Position numbers and translations under genes: made by a program. DNA of 64,000 nt from NCBI RefSeq assembly GCF_030687145.1, contig NZ_CP117460.1, positions 3,038,001-3,102,000 on the forward strand. Reading direction: 5' to 3'. This DNA is from Pseudomonas sp. FP1742. Its GTDB lineage: Bacteria; Pseudomonadota; Gammaproteobacteria; Pseudomonadales; Pseudomonadaceae. Below the pieces are notes generated by a model, which did not search any database, was not told the origin of the DNA, and was given only the letters and a program-made list of their open reading frames with translations. Positions 1-8,423 of this stretch are shown here, in pieces; the first letter of the stretch is position 1; the number at the start of each line of letters is the position of its first letter.

Positions 1-2
1 AG

Positions 3-254
3 GCGCTCGACTGTCTGCCCGCCGAACACCTCAAGCACTGGTTCAATCGACTGCTGCTCGACATCAAGGCCAACCGCGCCGGCATGCCGGACTTGATCCA
101 GTTCTGGCCGCAACACAAAACCTACCGCATGATCGAAGTCAAAGGCCCCGGCGATCGTCTGCAAGACAATCAGGTGCGCTGGCTGGAGTTCTGTCACGAG
201 CACCAGATGCCCATTGCCGTCTGTTACGTGCAATGGGCGGAGCAGGGCGCTTGA
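3..254 (+). CDS. VRR-NUC domain nuclease, C-terminal part (5' end outside window)
   Basis: The open frame enters from the left edge and stops at TGA 252-254, giving about 83 residues. The core MPDLIQFWP followed by YRMIEVKGPGDRLQDNQ matches the catalytic block of VRR-NUC nucleases (D, then E-x-K, then a downstream Q), the domain found in FAN1-type structure-specific nucleases. In the family these residues bind the metal and cut branched DNA. The stop overlaps a TTG start of the next gene (TTGA), so nuclease and helicase are probably translationally coupled and work together in DNA repair. The N-terminal part cannot be judged. Confidence 0.82.
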   Translation, partial: ALDCLPAEHLKHWFNRLLLDIKANRAGMPDLIQFWPQHKTYRMIEVKGPGDRLQDNQVRWLEFCHEHQMPIAVCYVQWAEQGA

Positions 255-2530
255 GCTACAGCATCGCGGTGCGGGCGCTGTGTGAATTCACCGCCAAGGT
301 CGGCGACCTCGACCTGCGTTTCACCCCATCGCCGACCGCTCTGGAAGGTATCGTCGGCCATCGCACCGTGGCGTCACGACGCAGCGAGGGTTACCAGAAT
401 GAGGTCGCGCTCGAGGGCCAGTATCGAACCTTGACCGTGAAAGGTCGGGCGGACGGCTACGATCCGGCGCAAAACTGCCTCGAAGAAGTCAAAACCTACC
501 GGGGCGACCTGAGCAAGCAACCGGCCAACCACCGGCAGCTGCACTGGGCGCAGGCGAAAGTCTATGGCTGGTTGATGTGCCGGAAACTGGATCTGGCGCA
601 GATCAACCTGGCGCTGGTGTACTTCGACATCGTCAGCGAAAAGGAAACCTGTCTGATCGAGACCTTCAGCGCCGCCGACTTGCAACTGTTCTTCGAGCAC
701 CACTGCGGGGTATTCCTGCACTGGGCCGAGCAGGAAATGGCCCATCGCGAGGGGCGCAATCTGGCGGCAGAGCAACTGACCTTCCCCCATGCCGGTTTTC
801 GTCCCGGCCAACGGCATCTGGCCGAATCGGTGTTCAAGGCGGTCAGCACCGGCCGCTGCCTGATGGCCCAGGCACCGACCGGTATCGGCAAGACCATTGG
901 CACGCTGTTCCCGATGCTCAAGGCCCTGGCGCCACAGCAACTGGACAAGGTGTTTTTTCTCACGGCGAAAACCCCGGGGCGCAAACTGGCGCTGGACGCG
1001 GCTCAGGTCATCCTCGACAGCGCCGATGCGCAGCCGTTGCGAATCCTCGAGATGATCGCCCGGGACAAGGCCTGCGAGCACCCGGACAAGGCCTGTCATG
1101 GCGAGTCCTGCCCGTTGGCCCAGGGTTTTTATGATCGCCTGCCGGCCGCGCGTCAGGCCGCCAGCCAATTGAGCCTGCTGAACCAGAGTGCCTTGCGTGA
1201 GGTGGCCCTGCAGCATGAGGTCTGCCCCTACTACCTGAGCCAGGAAATGGCCCGCTGGGCGGACGTGGTGGTCGCCGATTACAACTACTATTTTGATTTC
1301 AGCGCGTTGCTGTTCGGGTTGGCCCAGGCCAATAACTGGAACGTCGCGGTGCTGGTGGACGAGGCCCACAACCTGGTGGAGCGCGGTCGCCAGATGTACA
1401 GCGCCAGCCTCGACCAGGCGACCTTGAACGGCGTGCGAAAAACCGCGCCTGAGCCGTTGAAGAGATCCTTGCAGCGGGTCAATCGTGAATGGAATGCCCT
1501 GCATGATCAGCAATTCGCCCCGTATCAGGCCTATGACAAAGCCCCGGAAAAACTGCTTCAGGCATTGTCCTTATGCTGCGTGAGCATCGGCGATTACCTG
1601 AATGATCACCCCCAGGGCCTGGACAGCGGCTTGCAGAACTTTTACTTCGACATGCTGCAATTCGGTCGCGTGGCTGAACTGTTCGATGAGCACTTTCTGT
1701 TCGATATCAGCAAACGCGACCTCGAGCGCAAGCGCAACCTGTCGCAGCTGTGCCTGCGCAATGTGGTGCCCGCCGGTTTCATCCGCCCACGCCTGACCGC
1801 GGCACGCAGTACGGTGCTGTTTTCCGCGACCCTGAGCCCCCGGCATTACTACGCCGATTTACTGGGAACACCCGAGAACACGGTGTGGATCGACGTGGAA
1901 TCGCCATTTCACGCCGATCAGCTGCAAGTGCATATCGTCAGCCAGATCTCCACGCGGTTCGTTCATCGTCAGGCCTCCCTTGCGCCCATCGTCGAGCTGA
2001 TGGCCAAACAGTTCAGCCAGCGTCCGGGCAACTACCTGGCGTTTTTCAGCAGCTTCGACTATTTGCAACAAGTGGCGCAGTTGCTGGCCGAGCGCTATCC
2101 GCACATCACGCTGTGGTCGCAGTCCCGGGGCATGGGGGAAGCGCAGCGTCAGGATTTCCTCGATCAATTCACCGCCGACAGCCAGGGCATCGGTTTTGCG
2201 GTGTTGGGTGGTGCATTCGGCGAAGGCATCGATTTGCCTGGCGCACGCCTGATTGGCGCCTTCATTGCCACCCTGGGGCTGGCACAACTCAATCCGGTCA
2301 ACGAACAGCTGAAACAGCGCATGGCGGCGATTTTCGGTGCTGGTTATGACTACACCTACCTGTTCCCAGGCGTGCAGAAAGTGGTGCAGGCGGCAGGACG
2401 GGTGATCCGTACGCGGCAGGATCAAGGAGTGGTAATGCTGATTGATGACCGGTTCGCAGAGAGCAAGGTCAAGCAATTGCTGCCGAGTTGGTGGTCCGTT
2501 GAGCTGACGCATTTGCCTTCTGGTTTGTAG
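251..2530 (+). CDS. DinG/XPD-like ATP-dependent helicase with Cas4-like N-terminal domain
   Basis: Superfamily 2 helicase of the DEAD_2/XPD type. Walker A APTGIGKT lies near residues 208-215 and the DEAH box near 370-373. Between them are spaced cysteines (KACEH, KACHG, ESCPL, VCPYY), as expected for the 4Fe-4S cluster domain of XPD/DinG helicases. The C-terminal helicase half contains GGAFGEGIDLPG and the QAAGRVIR motif VI. The first ~120 residues (LEEVKTYRG, then a conserved Q and Y) look like a PD-(D/E)XK nuclease fold related to Cas4/RecB. A TTG at 251 overlaps the upstream stop and has a GGAG about 9 bases before it; an in-frame ATG at 233 is the alternative. Likely job: 5'-3' unwinding in repair together with the upstream nuclease. 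Confidence 0.85.
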   Translation: MSYSIAVRALCEFTAKVGDLDLRFTPSPTALEGIVGHRTVASRRSEGYQNEVALEGQYRTLTVKGRADGYDPAQNCLEEVKTYRGDLSKQPANHRQLHWAQAKVYGWLMCRKLDLAQINLALVYFDIVSEKETCLIETFSAADLQLFFEHHCGVFLHWAEQEMAHREGRNLAAEQLTFPHAGFRPGQRHLAESVFKAVSTGRCLMAQAPTGIGKTIGTLFPMLKALAPQQLDKVFFLTAKTPGRKLALDAAQVILDSADAQPLRILEMIARDKACEHPDKACHGESCPLAQGFYDRLPAARQAASQLSLLNQSALREVALQHEVCPYYLSQEMARWADVVVADYNYYFDFSALLFGLAQANNWNVAVLVDEAHNLVERGRQMYSASLDQATLNGVRKTAPEPLKRSLQRVNREWNALHDQQFAPYQAYDKAPEKLLQALSLCCVSIGDYLNDHPQGLDSGLQNFYFDMLQFGRVAELFDEHFLFDISKRDLERKRNLSQLCLRNVVPAGFIRPRLTAARSTVLFSATLSPRHYYADLLGTPENTVWIDVESPFHADQLQVHIVSQISTRFVHRQASLAPIVELMAKQFSQRPGNYLAFFSSFDYLQQVAQLLAERYPHITLWSQSRGMGEAQRQDFLDQFTADSQGIGFAVLGGAFGEGIDLPGARLIGAFIATLGLAQLNPVNEQLKQRMAAIFGAGYDYTYLFPGVQKVVQAAGRVIRTRQDQGVVMLIDDRFAESKVKQLLPSWWSVELTHLPSGL

Positions 2531-2658
2531 GAGTTTTTACCTTGTAAAACAGCGACATATCTTGAAAGACACGCTCATTTGAACAAACAACGAATCACCG
2601 CTTTATTCAAAGGGCAGGCAATCACTTTCAAGCGAATCTTTGATAAGGAAATCAAGGT

Positions 2659-3567
2659 ATGTCAGTAGCACCGAATTACGCTTACACCCCGGAACAAGTC
2701 ACCGCAGCGTTCACTGAAATCACCACCACATTATTCAGTGGCATCACCGCCGAAACACTCCCCAAAATGCTGATTGTCGCGGGGGTACAGGGCTCGGGTA
2801 AGACCTATTTGCTGGAAAAAAGCCTTTTGCCCTCCAAGCGCTATGCCAACTATGTCCGTCTGTACTTGCCCGAATACCGAAAAAAACACCCTCAATACGC
2901 AGAAATGATCAAGCTCGGTGTCCTGCACGCTTATGAAAATACGGAGGCTTTTGTGCGGGATGTCAGCACGAAGATCTTCACCGAGGCGTTTAAAAACAAA
3001 TACAACATCATCATGGAGTGTGCATTCGACAGCATCGATTTCGCGGCTTTCCCACCGATAGCAACGGTTGCCGGCTACCAGTTCGAAACTCACATCGTCG
3101 CCTGCAATCAGGAGTTCGCTCATGTATCGAGCATCAAAAGAGCACTGAAAAGCCTGGAAGATCAGGAAATGGAAAGATTTCTCCCGGCATCAAAGCTGGA
3201 GGCCAGCATGAGATACGCACAAGCGATCATCCCGGCCTTCGAGACAGCCGCAAAGGCGATCAGCGGCTCGCAAATCATCTTGTACGAACGTGGGTTTGGT
3301 GGTTTGAAAGACCGTGTCTTGCGCGCTCAGAGCACCTACACCAAGGCTGCCGACGGAGCGATCGACTCGACGACACTCAACACGCATTTTTCCCACGGCG
3401 TCTATTCCGACATCATCGACAAGCATGTCTTCGCGATGACCGACCGGGACGAAATGGTCAAAGAGTGTCATGTGGCGTTGCATAAGTCCCGGACTCATGC
3501 CCGCTATGTCCCGAACTTCGTCTACAACGAGCTGTACGCCTATATCGTCAAATACGTGCATCGGTAA
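2659..3567 (+). CDS. Zeta-toxin-like P-loop kinase, no antitoxin gene visible
   Basis: A 302-residue protein with Walker A GVQGSGKT at residues 42-49, then PEYRKKHPQY, which parallels the Asp-x-x-Arg-x-x-His-Pro-x-Tyr block of zeta toxins and related kinases that phosphorylate UDP-N-acetylglucosamine. The acidic residue that normally opens that block is not clearly present (YLPEYR). Zeta toxins are usually paired with an epsilon antitoxin; the flanking 128 and 104 bp hold no such gene, so this is either a solitary chromosomal form or a kinase of other use. The gene is visibly more AT-rich than its neighbours and stands alone, which suggests transfer. The toxic role is inference. Confidence 0.65.
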   Translation: MSVAPNYAYTPEQVTAAFTEITTTLFSGITAETLPKMLIVAGVQGSGKTYLLEKSLLPSKRYANYVRLYLPEYRKKHPQYAEMIKLGVLHAYENTEAFVRDVSTKIFTEAFKNKYNIIMECAFDSIDFAAFPPIATVAGYQFETHIVACNQEFAHVSSIKRALKSLEDQEMERFLPASKLEASMRYAQAIIPAFETAAKAISGSQIILYERGFGGLKDRVLRAQSTYTKAADGAIDSTTLNTHFSHGVYSDIIDKHVFAMTDRDEMVKECHVALHKSRTHARYVPNFVYNELYAYIVKYVHR

Positions 3568-3671
3568 TTCGTCCCGTCACTGCGACACACCAACGTATTG
3601 GTTTTTTTTGGACCTTCCACCCGTTTGGTTTGTCGCATATTCAAGAAGAACAACAATAAGGGCAGGGTTCA

Positions 3672-5591
3672 ATGAGCGATGACCGGACCAAGAATGCCAT
3701 TGAAGAGATGCGCTTTCGGCTGCTGATAGATGCGGTGGTCGACTACGCGATCTACATGATTGACCCCGATGGCATCATTACCAGCTGGAACGCTGGCGCC
3801 AAGCGATTCAAAGGGTATGAAGAAGCGGAGATTCTCGGCCAGCACTTCTCGCGTTTTTATACCCCGGAAGACCGCCAGGCCGGCTTGCCTCAGCGCGCCC
3901 TTGATACCGCCATTAACGAAGGGCGTTTCGAAGGCGAAGGCTGGCGGGTTCGCAAGGACGGCACGCATTTCTGGTCCCACGTCGTGATCGATCCCATTTT
4001 CGATCCGTCGGGCAAGTTGCTGGGTTTTGCCAAGATCACCCGGGATTTGACCGATCGCAAGATGGCCGAGGAAATCCTCAAGCAAAGCGAGCAGCAGTTC
4101 CGGCTGCTGGTTCAAAGCGTTACGGACTATGCCATCTACATGCTCGCCCCCGATGGACGCCTGACCAACTGGAATCCGGGGGCGCAGCGCATCAAGGGTT
4201 ACCGGCCAGAAGAAGTCATCGGTCAACATTTTTCGATTTTCTACACGCCTGAAGACCGTGAAGCCGGCGAACCGCAGCGGACGCTGGACATTGCGACTCG
4301 CGAGGGCCGATTCGAAAACAAGGCCTGGCGCGTTCGCAAAGACGGTACGCGCTTTTTCGCGCATGTCGTGGTCGATCCGATCTGGGGCGACACCGGTACA
4401 TTGCTGGGATTTGCCAAGATCACCCGGGACATCACCGAGGTGACACAAGCCCAGCAGGCGCTTGAACAAACCCGCGAAGCGTTGTTTCAGGCGCAGAAAA
4501 TGCAGGCCATCGGCCAACTCACCGGGGGCATTGCCCACGATTTCAATAATCTGCTGACCGTTATCCTCGGCAATCTGGAAATCGTGCGCAAACGTGCAGC
4601 GGACGATCCGAGAATTACCCGCCTGCTCGACAACGCGACCCAGGGTGCCTTGCGCGGCGTTTCCCTGACCCAGCGCATGCTGGCGTTTGCCAGGCGTCAG
4701 GAACTCAAGACCGAACCGGTCGAGATATCGACGTTGATACAAGGGATTACCGGGTTGTTGCGCAGTTCTCTAGGGCCTTCTGTAAGCATAGAAGCCTGCT
4801 TTGCACCCGAACTCGAACTTGTCATGGCCGACGTCAATCAGCTTGAACTGGCGGTACTGAACCTGGCGACCAACGCCCGCGATGCAATGCCCGACGGTGG
4901 AAAACTTCTCATCAGTGCCCGGATGGAGGAGGTCTGCGATCAGACGAAGTTATCCCTTGCGGCCGGTCGTTACGTCTGCCTGAGTGTCACGGACACGGGG
5001 GAGGGTATGGATGACGCTACCCTGGCGTTGGCCATGGACCCGTTCTTCACCACTAAAGGCGTCGGTAAAGGAACAGGCCTGGGGTTGTCGATGGTTCACG
5101 GGTTTATCGAACAACTGGGCGGGCGCTTCATCCTGAAAAGCCAGAAGGATGCCGGCACCACTGCCGAACTCTGGTTACCCGTCGCAGTCGCAGGCTCGAC
5201 CACCGAACCCGCTACCGAGCAGGCCTCTGCGTCGCGGGTGCCCAGTTTGTGTGTGTTGGTCGTTGACGATGACAGCCTGGTGTTGACCAGTACCAGTTTG
5301 TTGCTTGAGGACCTTGGCCATCGGGTGATCAGTGCCGCGTCCGGTGCCCAGGCACTGGAGTTGTTCGACAACGGATATGACATTGACCTGGTGATTACGG
5401 ACATGGTCATGCCCAGAATGAGTGGCGCACAACTGGCACAGGCGATCCGGGCCTTGAAGCCACAGCTGCCGATCATCCTCGCCACCGGTTACGCCGAGCG
5501 GCTGGAAGGCTTCGCGGCCAGACTTCCGCGCCTGTCCAAGCCTTTTACCCAACTCAACCTGGTGGAAGTCATTGCTCTGGTCATGAAGTGA
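3672..5591 (+). CDS. PAS-PAS hybrid sensor histidine kinase / response regulator
   Basis: A 639-residue cytoplasmic sensor with no membrane segments. Two tandem PAS domains (about 15-135 and 145-265) are near-duplicates: both carry a variant of the block FSxFYTPEDRxAGxPQR and end with GFAKITRD. The phospho-acceptor helix follows ([11 protein letters not shown], His about 289), then an HATPase with DTGEGMD and GTGLGLSMV, then a receiver domain ([10 protein letters not shown], acceptor Asp about 577 in VITDMVMP, and the KPF lysine). In this family the receiver usually acts on the attached kinase or a phosphorelay partner. No partner gene lies next to it, and the signal is unknown. Confidence 0.9.
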   Translation: MSDDRTKNAIEEMRFRLLIDAVVDYAIYMIDPDGIITSWNAGAKRFKGYEEAEILGQHFSRFYTPEDRQAGLPQRALDTAINEGRFEGEGWRVRKDGTHFWSHVVIDPIFDPSGKLLGFAKITRDLTDRKMAEEILKQSEQQFRLLVQSVTDYAIYMLAPDGRLTNWNPGAQRIKGYRPEEVIGQHFSIFYTPEDREAGEPQRTLDIATREGRFENKAWRVRKDGTRFFAHVVVDPIWGDTGTLLGFAKITRDITEVTQAQQALEQTREALFQAQKMQAIGQLTGGIAHDFNNLLTVILGNLEIVRKRAADDPRITRLLDNATQGALRGVSLTQRMLAFARRQELKTEPVEISTLIQGITGLLRSSLGPSVSIEACFAPELELVMADVNQLELAVLNLATNARDAMPDGGKLLISARMEEVCDQTKLSLAAGRYVCLSVTDTGEGMDDATLALAMDPFFTTKGVGKGTGLGLSMVHGFIEQLGGRFILKSQKDAGTTAELWLPVAVAGSTTEPATEQASASRVPSLCVLVVDDDSLVLTSTSLLLEDLGHRVISAASGAQALELFDNGYDIDLVITDMVMPRMSGAQLAQAIRALKPQLPIILATGYAERLEGFAARLPRLSKPFTQLNLVEVIALVMK

Positions 5592-5654
5592 ATGACAGAG
5601 GCACTCGGGTCCAAAAAGTCCTTGTTCGTCACAGCGGTAAAACCTGCGTTCACT

Positions 5655-5803
5655 TGTAGCAGCTGTCGAGCTTGCGAGGCTGCGTTCGGCTGCACAGCAG
5701 TCGTTAATCCGCGCTAACGCGGTGTGTCTGATGTACCGCAAGTTCTGGTTTGACGACTGCTTCGCAGCCGAACGCAGCCTCGCAAGCTCGACAGCTGCTA
5801 CAG
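5655..5803. repeat. REP palindrome pair (REPIN), GTAGCAGCTG family
   Basis: Two inverted arms, each reading roughly GTAGCAGCTGTCGAGCTTGC followed by GAGGCTGCGTTCGGCTGC, face each other across about 60 bp. This is a typical Pseudomonas extragenic palindrome doublet. It lies between the convergent kinase and hemerythrin genes and may serve as an mRNA 3' structure for both. A single-arm relative occurs near 22903. Confidence 0.8.
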
Positions 5804-5815
5804 ACCGCGTTTGTA

Positions 5816-6283
5816 TTAAGCCGCTAGTCCATACTCTTTTTTATACCGAGCTTTAAGGCTTTCCATCTCTGCGCCCAACTCCTCAAGCGTCGTTTTGCTC
5901 AGCAGCTTTTTGGCCTGAGGAAACATTTCCTTTTCCTCTTCTTCGATGTGATGTTCCAGCAACTCCTTGACCACTTTCACTCGGCCGGCGAATTGCGGGG
6001 TAGAGGGATCGGTGGTTTTCAGGTCGGGAAGCACCAGCGAATCGACAGTGCGATGTTCTTCCTTGGCTTCGTAATACATCACGTCCTGCTCTTTGCCCCC
6101 GGCCTTTTTATAGGCCGGGTACAAGACTTCTTCTTCCAGACGTGTGTGGATCGAGATCTCCATTTCCAGCTTGGCCAGCAATTCGGTGCGTTTTTTTACA
6201 CCACGCTCGGTGGATTCACTCAACTGGCTCAGGATGTCTTTTACACGTTCATGGTCGGCTTTCAACAGGTCAATGGCGTTCAT
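5816..6283 (-). CDS. Hemerythrin HHE domain protein
   Basis: A 155-residue cytoplasmic protein with the four-helix hemerythrin pattern: LLKADHERVKDIL near the start, HTRLEEEVLYP at about 51-61, EEHRTVDSL near 80, and HHIEEEEKEMFP near 115. These His and Glu residues are the usual ligands of the non-haem di-iron centre. Family members bind oxygen or nitric oxide, or buffer iron under stress. It stands alone with its own upstream region. The exact role cannot be read from the sequence. Confidence 0.88.
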   Translation of the reverse strand: MNAIDLLKADHERVKDILSQLSESTERGVKKRTELLAKLEMEISIHTRLEEEVLYPAYKKAGGKEQDVMYYEAKEEHRTVDSLVLPDLKTTDPSTPQFAGRVKVVKELLEHHIEEEEKEMFPQAKKLLSKTTLEELGAEMESLKARYKKEYGLAA

Positions 6284-6540
6284 GGTCGAACCTCTTGTTT
6301 AGTCACGGGTCAAGCGCAAAACGGTGTTCTCCCCGTCAGTCGCTCCTATGGTTGGAGCATTTCCCGTGCCTGTTTTTGTACTAAAGATAAACTCATTGAA
6401 AACAGTCGGTTACGGTTGACCGCGGGTGGCCGTCGTCGTGCAGCCTGCATGAATCGGCGTAGCTGTTCAGTGCAGGTTGACCGAAGCCATGACGAGACCG
6501 CAGGGTATCGGTGATGCCCCAAAATCCGATGACTAACAAG

Positions 6541-6762
6541 TCAGAGCATCGGTTTGCCGCCCGTGACGCCATACCGTTGCCCGGTGATGTAACTGGCCTC
6601 ATCCGAGGCCAGCAGCACATAGATCGGCGCCACTTCCACGGGCTGACCCGGACGGCCGAGCGGGGTGTTCGCACCGAAGTTTTGCACCTCGTCCTCGGGC
6701 ATGGTCGAGACAATCAGGGGTGTCCAGATCGGCCCCGGCGCTACGAGGGTTGACCCCGGTCC
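6541..6762 (-). pseudogene. 3' remnant of a short-chain dehydrogenase gene (YhdF/YhxC type)
   Basis: The reading frame encodes only the C-terminal ~70 residues of a short-chain dehydrogenase: VAPGPIWTPL, then PLGRPGQPVEVAPIYVLLAS and DEASYITGQRYGVTGG. The Rossmann GxxxGxG motif and the Tyr-x-x-x-Lys catalytic pair are absent, because the frame upstream of VAPGP is unrelated and soon runs into a REP doublet. This looks like a gene whose 5' two thirds were deleted, possibly at the repeat. It is unlikely to be functional. Confidence 0.75.
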
Positions 6763-6815
6763 GTTGTCTTGAGTTCGGTTGGAGTTCCGCAATCGGCAAA
6801 AGCACACAAATCCCT

Positions 6816-6905
6816 TGTGGGAGCGGGCTTGCTCGCGAAGACGGCCTTACAGTCAAAAGGGATGTCGCCTGACACTCCGCCTTCGCGAGCAAGCCCGCTC
6901 CCACA
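6816..6905. repeat. REP doublet (REPIN), TGTGGGAGCGGGC family
   Basis: Inverted arms TGTGGGAGCGGGCTTGCTCG and its complement bracket about 45 bp. It lies just upstream of the SDR remnant and downstream of the aminotransferase gene. The same family recurs near 8311 and 23476. Confidence 0.85.
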
Positions 6906-6939
6906 TTTGATCCGTGTTGTTCTTGAGTTCGTGGAAGAG

Positions 6940-8088
6940 TCAGCGGTGACGCAAGCTGCGCTCCATCCGCGCGATCCCTTCTTCCAGCAACGCCCGTGGG
7001 CAGCCGAAGTTCAGGCGCACGAATTGCCCGGTGTTATCGCCGAAGTCCAGCCCGGCGCTCAGCCCGACCCTGGCCTGTTCGAGGAAGAACTGCTGCGGGT
7101 TGTCCAGTTCCAGCGCCGTGCAATCGAGCCACGCCAGGTAAGTGCCCTGGGGCACGTTCATGGTTACGCCCGGCAACCGCGTGCGAACCGCTTCCACCAG
7201 ATAATCCCGATTGCTTTGCAGGTAGGCCATGAGTTCGGTCAGCCATGGGCGGCCTTCGCTGTAAGCCACGCGAGTGGCTTCCAGGCCCAGCGGGTTGACG
7301 CTGTCGACCATGCCGCAGCGGGCGTGGTTGACGCGATGGAGTAGCGCGGCGTCCTGAATGATCATGAACGCCGTCTTCAGGCCGGCGATGTTGTAGGCCT
7401 TGCTCGCCGACATCAGGGTGATGGTGCGCTTGGCGATCTGCGGGCTGAGCGAGGCAGTGGGAATGTGCACGCGCCCGTCGAAGCACAGCTCGGCGTGGAT
7501 CTCGTCGGAGATGATCCAGGCGTCCTGCTCCAGGCAGATATCGGCGACCGCTTGCAATTCTTCCCGGGGGAAAACCTTGCCCAGCGGGTTATGCGGATTG
7601 CTCAGCAGCAACGCTCCGCCGCCTTGCAGTGCCTGGCGCAAGGCATCGAGTGGCGTGGCATACGTACCATCGGCCAGCGTGTTGAAATCCAGTTCGATTT
7701 TGTTCAACTGCCAATGGGCCGGCGCATGGCGCAGTGGCGGGTAGTTGGGCGTCTGCACGACCACGTTCTGCTGCGGCTGAACCAGCGCATGCAGGGCCAT
7801 GTTGAACCCCGACTCGATACCCGGCAGGAACACCAGTTCCTGGGGTTGCACACGCCAGGCGTACTTGCTCCACAGGTCGGCGACGATGGCGTCACGCAAT
7901 TCATCCTGGGCCACGCTGTAACCGAGCATCGGGTGTTCCAGGCGTTTTTGCAGGGCCTGAATGATCGCGGGCGGCGCGGCGAAGTCCATGTCAGCGACCC
8001 ACATCGGCAATACGTCGGCCGGGTAACGGCTCCACTTGGTACTGCCGGTGCCATGGCGGTCGAACACCTGATCAAAATCGAAAGTCAT
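6940..8088 (-). CDS. MalY/PatB-family PLP aminotransferase (cystathionine beta-lyase type)
   Basis: A fold-type I PLP enzyme of 382 residues. The N-terminus FDQVFDRHGTGSTKW and PMWVADMDF is the hallmark of the MalY/PatB group. VQTPNYPPL, SNPHNPLGKVF (Asn contacting PLP) and SDEIHAEL follow, with the Schiff-base lysine in SASKAYNIAGLKTAF (about K230) and a C-terminal FVRLNFGCPR. Members cleave cystathionine or other cysteine S-conjugates by beta-elimination to a thiol, pyruvate and ammonia. I place the start at 8088 because homology begins there; in-frame ATG codons at 8100 and further up give no family match. Confidence 0.85.
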   Translation of the reverse strand: MTFDFDQVFDRHGTGSTKWSRYPADVLPMWVADMDFAAPPAIIQALQKRLEHPMLGYSVAQDELRDAIVADLWSKYAWRVQPQELVFLPGIESGFNMALHALVQPQQNVVVQTPNYPPLRHAPAHWQLNKIELDFNTLADGTYATPLDALRQALQGGGALLLSNPHNPLGKVFPREELQAVADICLEQDAWIISDEIHAELCFDGRVHIPTASLSPQIAKRTITLMSASKAYNIAGLKTAFMIIQDAALLHRVNHARCGMVDSVNPLGLEATRVAYSEGRPWLTELMAYLQSNRDYLVEAVRTRLPGVTMNVPQGTYLAWLDCTALELDNPQQFFLEQARVGLSAGLDFGDNTGQFVRLNFGCPRALLEEGIARMERSLRHR

Positions 8089-8310
8089 GCTCAGTCTCAT
8101 AAAAGGCAGAGGGGTTAATCCGGCGCTCATGATAAGCGCCAACCTTTGCTGCTGGCGAGTTGCGCAGCACGGCATGACCGGTAAGCCGCCGACGGTCGGT
8201 TTTCAGACGGTGTACTACAACATTGTCTAAAGTTCTAATTGGCGGTAGTTCCGTTACCGTCACCGTAAAAACCGGCCAACGCACAATGCCAGTCAGTTAT
8301 GCAAAATCCC

Positions 8311-8400
8311 TGTGGGAGCGGGCTTGCTCGCGAAGACGGCGGAACAGTCAACATTGATGTCGCCTGACATACCGCTTTCGCGAGCCAGCCCGCTCCCACA
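8311..8400. repeat. REP doublet (REPIN), TGTGGGAGCGGGC family
   Basis: Inverted arms of the same family as at 6816. It lies in the divergent region between the aminotransferase and fdnG and ends only 24 bp before the fdnG start, which is unusually close for an extragenic palindrome. Confidence 0.85.
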
Positions 8401-8423
8401 TTCCACCTGATCAGGAGTGCACG

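Noticed and set aside
374..1513. A 379-residue minus-strand open frame inside the helicase gene
   Set aside because: Antisense of a gene with clear helicase motifs; composition is a codon-bias shadow.
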